Of a stretch of DNA of 64,000 nucleotides, positions 21,816 to 33,606 are shown piece after piece. How positions within the stretch are numbered: position 1 is the stretch's first letter; every line of letters begins with the position of its first letter. A program made the position numbers and the translations under genes. The notes beneath the pieces are model-generated. The model was not told where the DNA came from. It did not search any database and saw nothing but the letters and a program-made list of their open reading frames with translations. This DNA is from Escallonia rubra (lineage: Eukaryota > Streptophyta > Magnoliopsida > Escalloniales > Escalloniaceae), in the NCBI GenBank assembly GCA_033065855.1, contig JAVXUO010002029.1:124001-188000 (forward strand). The letters are read 5' to 3'.

Positions 21816-23576
21816 AAGCCACCTGTGATGACTTCCCTATGCCATTCAACCACGTTCCCGCCCGCCCGCTCTCTCTCTCTCTCTCTTTGAAAGATTATGA
21901 CTGCATTTTTTATGATAAGAATAGCGTACAATATTTAATATGGTAACTAGTAATTGTCGCTGAATATTGTTGATGGTACTTTTTAGAGACATTTAGCAAT
22001 AATTCTTAACAATACTTTTCTTGAGTCACTAACTTAAAGCCACTAAGCACATGTAGCAACTATCATTTGTCGCTATTAGGGAGGTTGCAGGCCATTCCTA
22101 CAACTCGGCTGCAGTAGAAGTCACGTCATTCTTGCTATTAAGGCGACTAGCTATGCCGACTATCTCGCCGATATATTTTCACTTCTAAAAGATAAATAGC
22201 CTATGTCTCTAAAGACTATGAGTGAATACGGATGTCCATTGACATCGATTAATTTGAAAGGTCTCAAGGATCGCAAGCGCTTCACACTTTAGTTGGACCT
22301 GTTAGACAAGATTCATATCCGCTAAAGGTTGTGCTTTTCTTCTTCCTGGTGGTCGTAGGCGCTTATTTTTCTTTAGCATTGGTTTAGTTGTTTTCTTCTC
22401 TGTCTTTCTCTTTGTTTGTAAAATGTCACCCACTTTATTATGCTAATAAAGTTCTTAAGATTTAGCACAAAAAACATTAATTGGAGAGGGCCATACAAAT
22501 TCAATATCCTTAAGAGTTTTGCAAAGACTCGCGCTATTTAACAACTTTTCTTGAAATTTAAAGTTGGTTATTCTTTAACATTAGGTCCATATAAATTAGT
22601 GTCTGCTGTGCGTCTGCAAGTAGTCAAATAAAGGGCACTTTAATGACCTCTCTTCGTTGCATCCTTTATCAGGAGCATATATAATTATGAGTTGATAAAA
22701 AATTTAATATTTGGTATCTCATTCATCTTATATAATAAGTATTTTAAGTGGAAACCCTTTTTGCTCCAGCTCAAAGTCGTGTACAATTATTATCTGGTAA
22801 TGTTTAGTTTTTTTAATAGTTATTTTTGCGATAATATTAATTAACTTCAGTTATTTTATATGTGAATACTCACGTACTTTGACCGATAAGGTTATTTTCA
22901 CTAGTTGGAAAAACGCTTTTTGATCCGCTATTGTAGACTTCGAGTCTCTCCAAAGCCGTAAAGAATGTCTTTTTTCCGTCTTCTCCTATCGACCGCGACT
23001 AGCCAAATATAAGTGAATAAAAATCATTGATATGAGGAAAAAAGAACTATAACCTAATTATAGTTTCATTGTTCCTAGTTGGAAAAGTCAAGTCCCGATG
23101 AGCCAGCTATGCTTCTTACCAGTAGAGGTTATCACTTAGCGGTACACTTGGTATGCAGTAACTTGCACTTTTATTTGTTGGACATCTATTAGTCAATCAT
23201 GCAATCTTCGAAAAAAACAAAAAACAAAAAAAAAAACGAGCAAAGATATATTCATGTGGCTCTGACTAGAGGAAATCTAGAATTCTCAAGTCCCATTGAA
23301 CCTGGTACAAAAATTGAGTTTGTTCTAAGATGAGAAGCAAAATTTTCAAAATGTTAACGTCCATTGACTTCAGGTGACGAATCTTTCAATAAATATTTTT
23401 GCTAAAGTGTTACGTGAAAAAATTATCACACGAGTTGCGACAATTGTGCACCATCCGGTGGTAAGTTTCGACCCAGGGGCAGATGACAAGTTGCTCAGTT
23501 TATCCCTCTGCCAAAAGTAGAACAAGTCCGGTGCAAACCAGCGGATGGATTACATATCGCTAAAAAGTTCCATTGA

Positions 23577-24060
23577 TTGCTTTTTTAGTGGCAAATAGGA
23601 ATCGTTAGCAACCACGTTCACTTTTCCTCATCCCCTCCTATCAAAACAAACAAACAAATCACCGGAAAAGAACAACAACTTAGCTAGTTGTAGTTTCTTT
23701 GTTCATAGTTGGAGGAGTCAAGTGACCATTGATTGCATTTTTAGTGGCAAATAGGAATCTTTAGCAACCAAGTTCACTTTTCCTCACCTCCTATCAATTA
23801 GTCAAAAACAAACAATCAAACAAACAAACAAACAAATCACTGGAAAAGAACTACAACCCAGCTAATTGTAGTTTCTTTGTTCCTAGTTGGAGAAGTCAAG
23901 TCACCATTGATTGCTTTTCTAGTGGCAAATCAGAATCTTTAGCAATCAAGTTCACTTTTTTCTCACCCCCTTCTATCAATTACTCAAAAACAAACAAACA
24001 AATCACTGGAAAATAACTACAACCTAGCTAATTGTAGTGTCTTTGTTCTTAGTTGGAGAA
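23577..24060. repeat. Three-copy tandem repeat, period about 156-178 bp (unit 1)
   Basis: Copies begin at 23577, 23733 and 23911 with TTGC(T/A)TTT. Each contains AGTGGCAAAT, GTTCACTTTT, an ACAAACAAACAAA run, and TTTCTTTGTTC(A/C)TAGTTGGAG followed by GTCAAGT. Length differences come mainly from the (ACAA)n run. The same array is at 41232-41715 in unit 2, so it predates the recent duplication. Confidence 0.85.
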
Positions 24061-25599
24061 GTCAAGTGACCGTGAGCCAGCTATGTTTCTTATCGGTAGA
24101 GATTTTCACTAGTGGTACACTTGGTATCCAGAAACTTGCACTTTTATTTGTAATCTTCAAAAAATCATAAAAGGATGAGCAACCAAATATTCATGTGGTA
24201 ATTTGACTAGATGAAACTAGAATTCTCTAGTCCCCCGGTACAAAAATTTGAGCTTGTTATAAGATTAGAAGCATATTGTTCAAATATGTCACTTAAGGAA
24301 AATCTTAACGTCCATTGACTTCAGGTGAGGCGTATTAAAAAAAAAACATACAGTGACGTGTCACATGAAAATAAATTGTCGCATGAGTCACGACTAATTA
24401 ATGTTCACGGGCCATCAGGCGATACATTTCAATCCAGGGGCGGACAAGAAGTTGCTCACTTTTATCCCTCTGCCAAAGGTGGAATAAGTCCGGTGCAGAT
24501 CAGCGGATGGAGTAAGTCATCTTTCATCGCTAAAAAGTTCCATTGGTTGCTCTTTTAGTGGCAAATAGGGATCTTCAGCGACCAAATTCACTTTTGTAGG
24601 TACTAAAGAGAGAAAATTTTGGAAGCCTTTTGGGGGAGAAGAAGGTGGGGGGACACTTTTCTTGACCAAAATCACACAATGGATGGGGGTGAAGGGGCAA
24701 TGCCCTCAAATTCAAGGCTTGCTCATACAGAGACACGTAGCCTTTCTTTCTAGTAGAGCTTAGTATATGTCATATAGTGAGTCCAACATTAGTGCCAAAA
24801 TTGTGAATGGATGGCTCCCTGCCCATAAATACTATTGAATGTATAGCTCTCCCTGCCCAGTGGTCCTCCATGGAATTCTTGATGTATTTTTGTATTATTG
24901 ATACCAACAAAACACCTTCTTTTGTTCCTTCCTCTTCTCAATCTTTTCTTTTGTTTCTTGATGATAATTCTTGTCTTCTTTGTTGACGATATATAGCCAG
25001 AACAAACGACACATGTGCGGGTCAATTTCATAGTATGATTTCAGAAGTTGAAAGTTTCGGTTCGGAGTTGGTGAAAGTTATGTGATATTAAGCTTTTAAT
25101 TTTTCGTGTTTTAAATTATATCTAAGTCTACATAATGGTTTACTAATTAAATTATTTGTGCCTTTTTAACCTTCTTTTTAATGAGTTTCAATGTAAATGA
25201 CTATAATTTTTATTCAATTTAATAATAGTCATCAACTATATCAGAAACATCCATAAAATGAGGATGTTGATCAATGATGTGAATTGTAAAGTGAAAAAGA
25301 TGAAAATGGCTACATTTACTTAGATCGAATATTGGTACAAAGTTCATTCAACGGTTAGTAAGTAAATAAATGAAAAAAATATATAGATGTGTTTGATTTC
25401 TTGAATGTTTAACTTTTGAAGCTCAATTTTTTTGTACAAAACTAAAATTAGTGCTAACATTACTTTAAAATAGAGCAAACTTGTAATTTGATGTGCAATA
25501 ATTGATTATGTATTGCATGCTTTACTTTTGAATGCTTTATTCTGCACGTTTTAACATTAATGTTATTAAAATTTGAGTGTATAAAAAAATTAAACGATT

Positions 25600-26323
25600 A
25601 CAAAATTATATGCAAATGTGCCGCCAAATTTTACGAATCTAAATTCAAAGTCAATAAAAATTTTATTAACCTACGAATTCGCCAACTATGAGTTGGGCAA
25701 GACACAAGGTATTAATTTTTTATTTTATTTTTTTATTTTGTACCGGTGTAAGTACGATAAGCTAGACATGAGCAAAAGATACCTCAATTTGACATTTCTT
25801 TTACTCAAATCACATATTAAAATAATATTTCTAACAATACATGTTAGTTTTGTTTTCTCTGTCTGGTTGTGAACAGCCTCGCCCACAACGTATTGGGCGA
25901 TCTTGATATGACTATGCAAATGGTATTTACTAGATTTTGATATTAATAATTAAAGGAGGATATAAAGAACTAAAAAATTAGTATGTTAGTGAAAACTAAA
26001 TATAATACATTTTTACTTTGATAGTAGTTTTAGATACATTGATATAATCAATTAGCATAGTGATGCATCAAAATGAGATACATTTTCAGTATTTTACACA
26101 ATTTTTGTCAATGTGATTCTAATCATATTAAGTAGTGGCTTATTAGATACATGAAATCTATATTCATGAGTAATCTTGATTATTATGGTTTAGGTGTATA
26201 TATGCATTAATTCAGTGAAAGTCATTCTATTTTTTAAAATTTAAAATATTATTGACTATGTTATAAGATATGATTGACGAAAAAACAAATTGTATCTCAA
26301 CCCGACCAAATTACATCTCTACT
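25600..26323. repeat. AT-rich part of Y block, unit 1
   Basis: Matches 43250-43981. Frames such as 25618-25872 and its unit 2 counterpart at 43269-43532 are similar only because the DNA is. No gene is recognised. Confidence 0.6.
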
Positions 26324-26331
26324 CGTGCATT

Positions 26332-27747
26332 TAGGGGCGGAACCAGAAATTATTTTCAGGGGGTGCAAAAATTATATCGAATTTATCAAAAAAATTTAAT
26401 TAAAATAATATTAAAAATAAAGTGCACTTAAAAAGCATAATAAAATTAACATATTAAACTAAAATTAAACTAAAACTAAAGTATTACCTCAGAGAGTCAC
26501 AACAGCTGATGAGGAGAGATAATAAGCAGTTGGAACCACCAATGCAGGTTTGGTCTAAACTTCCCTGTGCAGGCACTAATTTGATAAAAAGTGGGAAAAA
26601 AAAAAATGAGAAATTAGAGTATTGTCAAATAAATAAAAAAACTCTAAGTATAGTTTATCATTGATACTTTGGGCGCATGTAAGTAGACGTGATTTTGAGA
26701 AGAAAACTTTTCATAAAATTATAATCAGTTTAAAAAATCAAATTTTACTTTGTTCTAAAAAAAATAGTCAAAAGCTATAAAGGATCATGTACAGATAAAA
26801 CTTTTTCAGAGTAGGACTAGTATGACAAAATGTTCAAACAATGTATGATTAATAGGATGTCTATAATAACGATTTATAGTAAGATACTTCAATAGTTTTT
26901 TCAGTCAATCTTAATTATTTAAAGTTAATTAAAACCGTGCAGACCCTTATGACCTTATACAGTTATCCATTTATATTTTTGTCAAACAATTCAATATATC
27001 ACATGCATTGCACAATATTTCTGATTGAGTGATAAATTATAATTTACAAGGCACAATATATTATAGATCACATTGGCACATTGCACAATTAATATGTTAT
27101 CACTGATAACATAGACTCATATTCACTCTACTAAAAAAAAAAAACACTCACATTCACAAATCACAAGGGCCAAGGCACAGTGTGCACTGAGACAGTGAGA
27201 CACCGAGAATTTGAGACAGACTCACGGACCACAACTCCACCTCCACCGTCTCCACAAGGCACAAGCAGTCGAAGCAGCCAACAAGGTAGCATGTCAAGCA
27301 GCCTCGTCGGTGTCGGCGCGGCGTCGCCTGAGCAGTTTTAGTCGCGGTCGCCGGCAGGGGTGACTGTGAGGGGCTAGATCTGGTGATTCTGGTCGGACTT
27401 CGGAGTAGCAGTCGAAGAGCTGAAGAGCGAAGCTCATCGAGGCGCGTCGCCTGAACGGCTTCAGTCGCAGACTTGCGGTTGCGGTCGTCGATAGGGGCCA
27501 GATCTGGTCGAAGTAGCCTCATCACTGCTTGAGCTCAGTCCATCGGCGGTCACTCACAGAGTCAAGGTCATGGAGAGAGAGAGAGAGAGACTGCCGAGTG
27601 TGGGTCTCGGGGAACGGGGTATCGGGGATTGGGGAACGGCGTCTCGAGGAACGGGGTCGGTGCGATTCCCGAAAACAAAAACAAAAAAAATTTCAAAAGT
27701 CAGGGGGTACTTCAGCCCCCCCTTGTCACCACGTAGGTCCGCCAATG
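26332..27747. mobile_element. Non-autonomous hAT element in unit 1 Y block
   Basis: An 8-bp target duplication CGTGCATT lies at 26324-26331 and 27748-27755. The ends are TAGGGGCGGAACC and the reverse complement CATTGGCGGACC. The 1416-bp body is AT-rich on the left. The right third is GC-rich with a GAGAGAGA tract and has open frames in several phases, none resembling a hAT transposase. The terminal motif is shared with the element at 18299-18965, so they belong to one group. The orthologous copy at 43990-45425 shows insertion before the unit 1/unit 2 duplication. Confidence 0.85.
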
Positions 27748-27890
27748 CGTGCATTCGCAACGGGTCCATTAGCTAGTGTTATGTAAATAAAGAATCTCTT
27801 GCTTTCCAAAAAATATCTCCCTCCCTCCCTCCACACTAAACAACCATCTCTTTTATATGTGGAGAATGCCATCTCAAGCTGCTTTTTGTT

Positions 27891-28004
27891 GTTTGTTAAC
27901 CCCAAGGGGTGGTGGAGATGGCAAAGGGCCTCGAGATTCCGAGTTCGAATCCCCATACCGACAGAGCCAAATACAATTGCAGTTCTCACCTTCCAAAAAA
28001 AAAA
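27891..28004 (+). mobile_element. tRNA-derived SINE (copy in unit 1)
   Basis: The body carries a box A-like TGGTGGAGATGGC and a box B-like GAGTTCGAATCC and ends in an A run. A 12-bp duplication CTGCTTTTTGTT flanks it at 27879-27890 and 28005-28016. Related sequence at 32980-32991 and near 52395 has a single CTGCTTTTTGTT followed by CACACA, the empty site. Compared with unit 2, this copy lacks about 17 bp between the two boxes. Not a functional tRNA gene. Confidence 0.85.
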
Positions 28005-28401
28005 CTGCTTTTTGTTCACACAAACATGGTGGAGGGTATTCTTCTGTTTTTCTCTCCATTCGAATATCAAAATCTCTCTTTATAAGTCCACTATAAGAGG
28101 CCCTTTAATCTTTCTTTATTTTTGTTTTGGTAAAGTGTCTTTTACCGCTGAAGTAATTATACTTGCATCTTACACCAGGATATCCTCCCAACTCATGTAT
28201 ACAAAAAACAGCGACAGCAACAACCTACTGCTATATTAGTGCATCATTGTTGATGCCCTTTAGTCTTGTCGGGGGTAAATATTGCATGATTCCGAATTAT
28301 TCGTCCTAATAATCTAAGATCGTCGAATTATAAGAAATTGATACGATTAGAAGAGGAAGATGCGGAATAATATTTTCATCGATCCTAAATGGTCAGGACT
28401 A

Positions 28402-28629
28402 TTATTTCTGAACCCGCCTAATATTTCTATTCGGCGGATTTCCTACCACACATCTCTCTAGTACATACACGCACCTACCACGTGTACTACGAACACGCTT
28501 CCAATCAAATGGACGGCTGTGGTATGTGACGCAAACATTATTGGTGGTGTCGGTGGCCTTGGCTTTGGCTTTTACCATGGTTGGATATGATTGAGCACTT
28601 ATTGTTTGTTTCTTCATTGTTGGCAACAT
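28402..28629 (-). other. Unidentified minus-strand frame repeated four times in the window
   Basis: The frame contains AQSYPTMVKAKAKATDT and CVVGNPPN. Related frames lie at 33236-33448, 46094-46324 and 52554-52772. It marks two diverged sub-blocks per unit. There is no recognised domain and no sign that the protein rather than the DNA is conserved. Confidence 0.3.
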
Positions 28630-28684
28630 CAGAATTCTAAAGAAAAATTAGTGGTAGAAGGCTTGTGAAAATTTGCGAGAAAAT

Positions 28685-30110
28685 AAAAAAGACTAATGGG
28701 TAGGTAAAGGGTAATGCAATCAGCAATGCATCAGCTGGGATATGTACTCTTGCAATTTGCTAGAAAGGAGACTTCCCATTTCTATCGTTTGATTTTTCAA
28801 TTTGGGTTAGAACATGTTCCTGTCTGTTGATGATCTTATCGAAGTCACAATTTTGAAACTTAGTGAATTTCTCTTTCGTTTAAGGAAAAAGAAATTAAAA
28901 CGTTCATTTATATACTTGATAACTTTCATCAGCGAGGAAAACATATCATCATTACAATAATACAGTAGCTTGGTATATATCTCTGAAACGATTAATTATA
29001 GCTTTCGAGAGACACATACCATTCGTCGACCCCGACCCCGAAACTGCTAGTATTATTCCTTAACATATGATTTTATCTATGAGGAATCCAGCGCATCCCA
29101 CCAACCCGTTAACACTGACTATGTGCATCTCAAACAGTACGGATCCATCCCATCAGGATTGTACAAAGTTGCATGTTTTTCACCTGAAATTACTGCATGA
29201 TTTAGGAATTAGGAGGCACATTGGCAAGTTTGCATGTGAGATAACAGCTATATAATCATATCAAGTTTGACTGGTTTCATCACTGGATGCATATGTTATT
29301 AGGCCTCAACCTTTCTTTTGTCTAACAACAAGAAAAGTAAGAAGCTACTTTTCGTGAATTCTGGTGTTGCTAATTATTCCCAGTGTGTTCAAAGTATCAC
29401 CAATTTAATGCCCGGAGGTGGCTGCGGTTTCCAGCTGCTTGGCACAGTCTCTCTAGTGGCTTCCACTGCCTCTCCATCACCCTCAGAAACTCCAATCCTT
29501 CAAAACATATGTTGCAAGAACCTATACGCACCTTCTTAGTTCTTAGCAAGCTCAAGATCATTATCTTGCCCTTCCAAGCCATTAAATTTCACGTCGACGC
29601 ATTTATGTGGGCAGGCATGTAAATTGTAGCTGCCACTCTATCGCTTCAGGTCCATAATAATTCAGTTAAAACAACTTAGTGCCAAATTTTGTAAGTGAGG
29701 ACGAGCATAGACTAGCAAAGGGAGATAAATAAATGGTGTTTTTAGTCATGACATGCATCACTTTTGACTTCAATTTGCCTTAAATTAGTGGGTGGAGACG
29801 AAACATCCTATCACTCGATTCTGATACATGCATATGTAGCTGTCGGAGTTTATGAGAAAGCTAGATCTTTTTTCTAAAGTAACGTGATAGTGAGTGAACG
29901 CCAAAAATATCTAGCCGCGGCTAGATATTTTTTTTCGAGTTTTTAATGCATAAACAACCCATGGTAGGATGAAATTCCAAACCAGGTGAAATTTCCACAG
30001 ACTTTTTTTCTTGCATTGTCGATAAAGATATCATGTCCACCAATCTTTCAATATATGTGTAGCATAAGGACCTTGTGGTCTGAACCATGTAACCTAGTTA
30101 ATTTCAAAAT
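28685..30110. repeat. Right arm of the internal inverted repeat, unit 1
   Basis: This stretch is the reverse complement of the unit 1 X block plus left arm (17690-18298 joined to 18966-19830), with the hAT element absent. Matching landmarks include TACCCTTTACCTACCCATT (inverted at 28696), CAGCTGCTTGGCACAGTCTC against GAGACCGTGCCAAGCAGCTG, and the ATTAAATTTCACGTCGACGC region. The two arms lie about 9 kb apart. Confidence 0.85.
29532..29546. other. Probable hAT excision footprint, unit 1
   Basis: Read on the minus strand this is CTAAGAACTAAGAAG: two near-copies of the target duplication that flanks the hAT element at 18299-18965, with one base lost at the junction and no element between them. 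The never-inserted paralogues near 35390 and 54870 have one copy only. Confidence 0.7.
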
Positions 30111-30116
30111 CCTTTC

Positions 30117-33100
30117 AATCTACCATTCAAGTTTCTTTTTACGTTCTTCAACCCTTTTGGTTTGATCACAGCACAGAATAATCTCTACCCTTTATTAGCA
30201 TGACTTAAGGAAGTTATGTCTTGAGTATCTCAAGAGAACTTTTCATGTATGCATAGTAAATTAATCAAACAAATGGTTTGTGGGGTGTGTGTGTGTGTGT
30301 GTTTTCTATATGACTGATCACTCTCTAAAGGAGTAACCTCAATTGTCTTGAAGTAAGAGAAGGAAACATGGGATGAGAAAAAGGAGGAGCTAGTTTGGAG
30401 TAGAAATGTCACTAGTTAACTTTTCATCGTATTTAAAGCTTGAAGCATGCTCTGGTTTAGCTGTTTTCTTCTCTGTCTGCTCTCTCGGTTTGCTGCTCCT
30501 GTATTTACTATGTTACACTTTATTATGCTAATAATAAAGTTCTTAAAGTTTAGCACAAGAAATATTAATTGGAGAGAGCCGTACGAATCAAACAACCTAC
30601 AGGTCTGCAAAGACTCACCCTATTTAACAGCTTTCCTTATTAAATTAGTCAAATACAGGGGACTTTGATGACCTCTCTTCGTTGCATTTTTTTCAAGAGA
30701 ATATATAATGAGCCGGCGGAGAATTAGCTGTTTGGTATCTCATTCATCTTATATGATAGGCATTATAAGTGAAAATTAGTCGTACAGTTATTGTCTAGTA
30801 CTCCAATATTCAGTATCGATTTAATAGTTACTGTCGTGATATAATATTAACTTCAGTTATTCTATATGTGAATATTCTCGGATTTTGAACAGTGAAGCTA
30901 CTTTCACCGGTGGAAAAACGTTTTTTGACCTGCTATTACAAAATTCGAGTCTAGCCAAAATTCTAAAGGCCGTCATTTCCTCGTCCCTCCTATCGATTAG
31001 CCAAAATAAATAAATAAAAATCACTGATCTGAGAAAGAAAGAAGTATAACCTAATTATAGTTTCTTTGTTCTTCGCTGGAAAAGTCAAGTGGCGATGAGC
31101 CAGCTATATGTTTCTTACCAGCAGAGATCTTCACTTAGCGTACACTTGGTATGCAGTGACTTGCACTTTTATTTGTTTAGACTAAAATTAAGTCCCCTTC
31201 TCAAAGCACATAACGTGTTGGACACATCGTTTATAATCAATCATGCAATCTTCAAAAAAATCAAAACGATGAGCAAAGAAATGTTCACGTCGCTGTTTGA
31301 GTAGATGAAATCTAGAATTCTCGATGCAAGTTCTAGTGAACCTGGCACGAAGTTTGAGTTTTGTCCTATGATTAGAAGCATCTTCCAATAATGTCACGTA
31401 AAAAAATGTTAACGTCCATTGATTATGGGTAACGCATATCTCAAAAAAATATGAAGTAAAGTGTCACATGAAAATAAATTATCGCATGAGTCACGACTAA
31501 TTAATGTTCATCATTAGGTGGTACGTTTCATTTCAAGGGCGGACGACAAGTTGTTGACTTTTATCCTTATGCCAAAAGTGGAACAAGTCCGGTGCAAATG
31601 GCGGATGGATTTCATCATCTTTTGTCGCTACAAAGTTCCGTTGCTTGCTTTTTTAGTGGCAAATAGGGATCTTTAGCGACTAAGTTCACTTTTGCGGGTA
31701 CTAATTAAAGAGATGAATTTTTGGAAGCCTTGGATAGAGTTGGGACAAACAAGGTTGGGGTAAATGGGATCTTAGTTTAAAAATGGACCTCTCAATGTAC
31801 ATAGCGTGTTGGATATCGATTGTAGTCAATGACGCAATCTCCCAAAACAAACAAAACAAAAAGAATGAGCAAAGAAATATGATCATGTGGCAGTTTGACT
31901 AGGTGAAATCTGGAATTCTCCAGTGTCATTGAAACTGGCAGAAATTTTGAGTGAGTTATGAGATTAGAAGCATTTTTCAAAATGTCACTTCGGAAAAATG
32001 TTAACATCCTTTGACCTTAGGTGGCGAGCGCGTTCAAAAAAAATATATAGTAAAGTGTCGTATGGGAAAAAAATTGTTGCATTAGTCGTGACAAATGTGC
32101 AACATCCAGTGGTGCGTTTCAATCCAGTGGCGGACGACACCAAAAGCGAAAAAAATCCGGTGCAAACCAGCGGATGAATTACATCACTTTTATCGCTAAA
32201 AAATAGCATTTGGTTGCTTTTTCAGTGACAAATAGGGGTCTCAGCGACCAAATTCACTTTTGCAGTTCATCGCGAGGATCTTTTATCAACCAAAAAGGAA
32301 AATTGAATCCCTCTCAGGTGAACTTTTGGAGAACAAATTTTGTTTGCTACCCGGTTCGTAGTAATCTTCCTCCAACCGCGTATACAGTGACAATTGATAA
32401 TCGCTAGATAGTTCCAGTGACTTTTCAGCTTACACTTTCGGTGACAAAATTAAGCAATATTTTTTTATCGTCACTAAATAAAAGTCATTATAAATATTTA
32501 TAGACTATTAATTATCGCCATATAAGAAGTAGGAGGAAGATTCTTTGAATCCAGATAACAGTCAATTTTTGTTCATTCTTAGAAGCCTTGAATAGAGTTG
32601 ATTAGTCTATAAATATGGCATAGAGTGAGACAACATTAGTGCCAAAATTGTGAATGTGGGGCGGCGGCACCCCTGTGATATGGAGGATTTCCTAACACCA
32701 GCAGTCACCATAAATAATATTGAGTGTATATATGTATACCTCCCTTCCTTCCAGTGGTCCATCATTTGAGCTCTTAAATGTTTGTATGATTGATGGCCTC
32801 CTCTCTCTTTCTTTTTCCTAATCAAGTCTTGGCATTAATAATCAGAGAGTACAAAATGAGATTCCAATCAGAGGGTACAAAATGAGATTCCTTGCCCTAT
32901 GAGCTAGGTTGTGACCTAAACTATTTACAGACCTGCTAAGTTTCAAAAGGACCAGCATGTTAAAAAATGTCAACTCAAGCTGCTTTTTGTTCACACAGAC
33001 TGAGACAGGGTGAAGAGTATTCTTCTGTTTCCCCTACATTCGAATATCAAAATCCCCCTTTATAAGTCCACTATAAGAAAATATTGCATGATTTTAAATT

Positions 33101-33600
33101 ATTAGTCATAATCATCTAAGATCGTCGAATTATAAAGAATTACTACCACAAGAGGAGGTACTAAAAAAAGTTTTATATATTATTTTCAACAGTCCTTAAC
33201 GGTCACGACTATCGTTCTCAAACAGCCCAATGTTTTTATTCCGGCGGATTCCCTACCACACCTCTCTCTAGTTCATACACAGGCATGCCACACGTACTAG
33301 GACCACACTTCAAATCTAACGGACAGTTATGGTATGTGAGGCACACATTATTGTTGGTGCCGGTGGCTTTGGCTTTGGCTTTGGCCATGGTTGGATATGA
33401 TTGAGCACCTTGTGTGTCAAGCAGCATCCAAGGCCAAAATGTTGACAATCAGCTTTTCATCCTTATTCCCCCACATCTAAAAAGATCGTGTTCTTATTCC
33501 CCAGCTCGGTTGACCTTATAAAAATCCTTTAAAAAATTAAAGGTAAATGGCTTGTGAACATTTGTGAGCAAATAAAAAGAATGTTTGTATGCGCGCTCAT
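30117..33600. repeat. Y block of unit 1, second sub-block
   Basis: Matches 47815-52945 in unit 2, apart from a 0.78-kb insertion and about 0.9 kb near 32590 that is missing here. It is also a diverged direct copy of the first sub-block (20985 onward): the same TTGATCACAGC, TTAGCACAA and GGACGACAAGTTG landmarks occur in the same order. A (GT)n run lies at 30285-30301. No gene is recognised. Confidence 0.7.
32340..32545. repeat. TAGCGAC/GTCACTAAA-type quasi-palindromic module
   Basis: Repeated short tracts such as GTGACAATTGATAATCGC and GTCACTAAATAAAAGTCA occur in both orientations. Related modules lie at 50770-50945, 60070-60255 and 63600-63770. The pattern resembles subterminal repeats of CACTA-type DNA transposons, but no CACTA terminus was found. 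Assignment by inference. Confidence 0.4.
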
Positions 33601-33606
33601 CAAACA

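Larger units (their letters stand above)
19953..25600. repeat. Y block of unit 1, first half (copy of 37603-43260)
   Basis: Nearly identical by eye to 37603-43260, and a diverged version runs from 57310 to the window end. It includes a conserved short frame near 20041, a plus-strand block recurring in the same unit (20985-22570 resembles 30117-30640), and several copies of a 70-bp motif with AGTGGCAAATAGGAATCTTTAG. No gene is recognised. Tracts with repeated TAGCGAC/GTCACTAAA at 21950-22180 resemble subterminal repeats of CACTA-type transposons (inference). Confidence 0.7.

Noticed and set aside
24432..24512. Another hAT end at CAGGGGCGGACAAG
   Set aside because: The motif is part of a dispersed array module seen many times (GGGCGGACGACAAGTTG...). 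No opposite end or target duplication was found.
24789..25031. 80-codon Lys/Arg-rich minus-strand frame
   Set aside because: It is read antisense through a T-rich stretch (TTTTCTTTTGTTTCTT). The composition explains it, and the unit 2 copy is similar only as DNA.
27154..27786. Arg/Ser-rich frames on both strands
   Set aside because: They sit in the GC-rich end of a non-autonomous hAT element, overlap each other in several phases, and differ between the two copies by indels.
27891..28004. tRNA gene
   Set aside because: Box A- and B-like motifs are present but there is no cloverleaf or anticodon arm. The poly(A) tail and target duplication identify a SINE.
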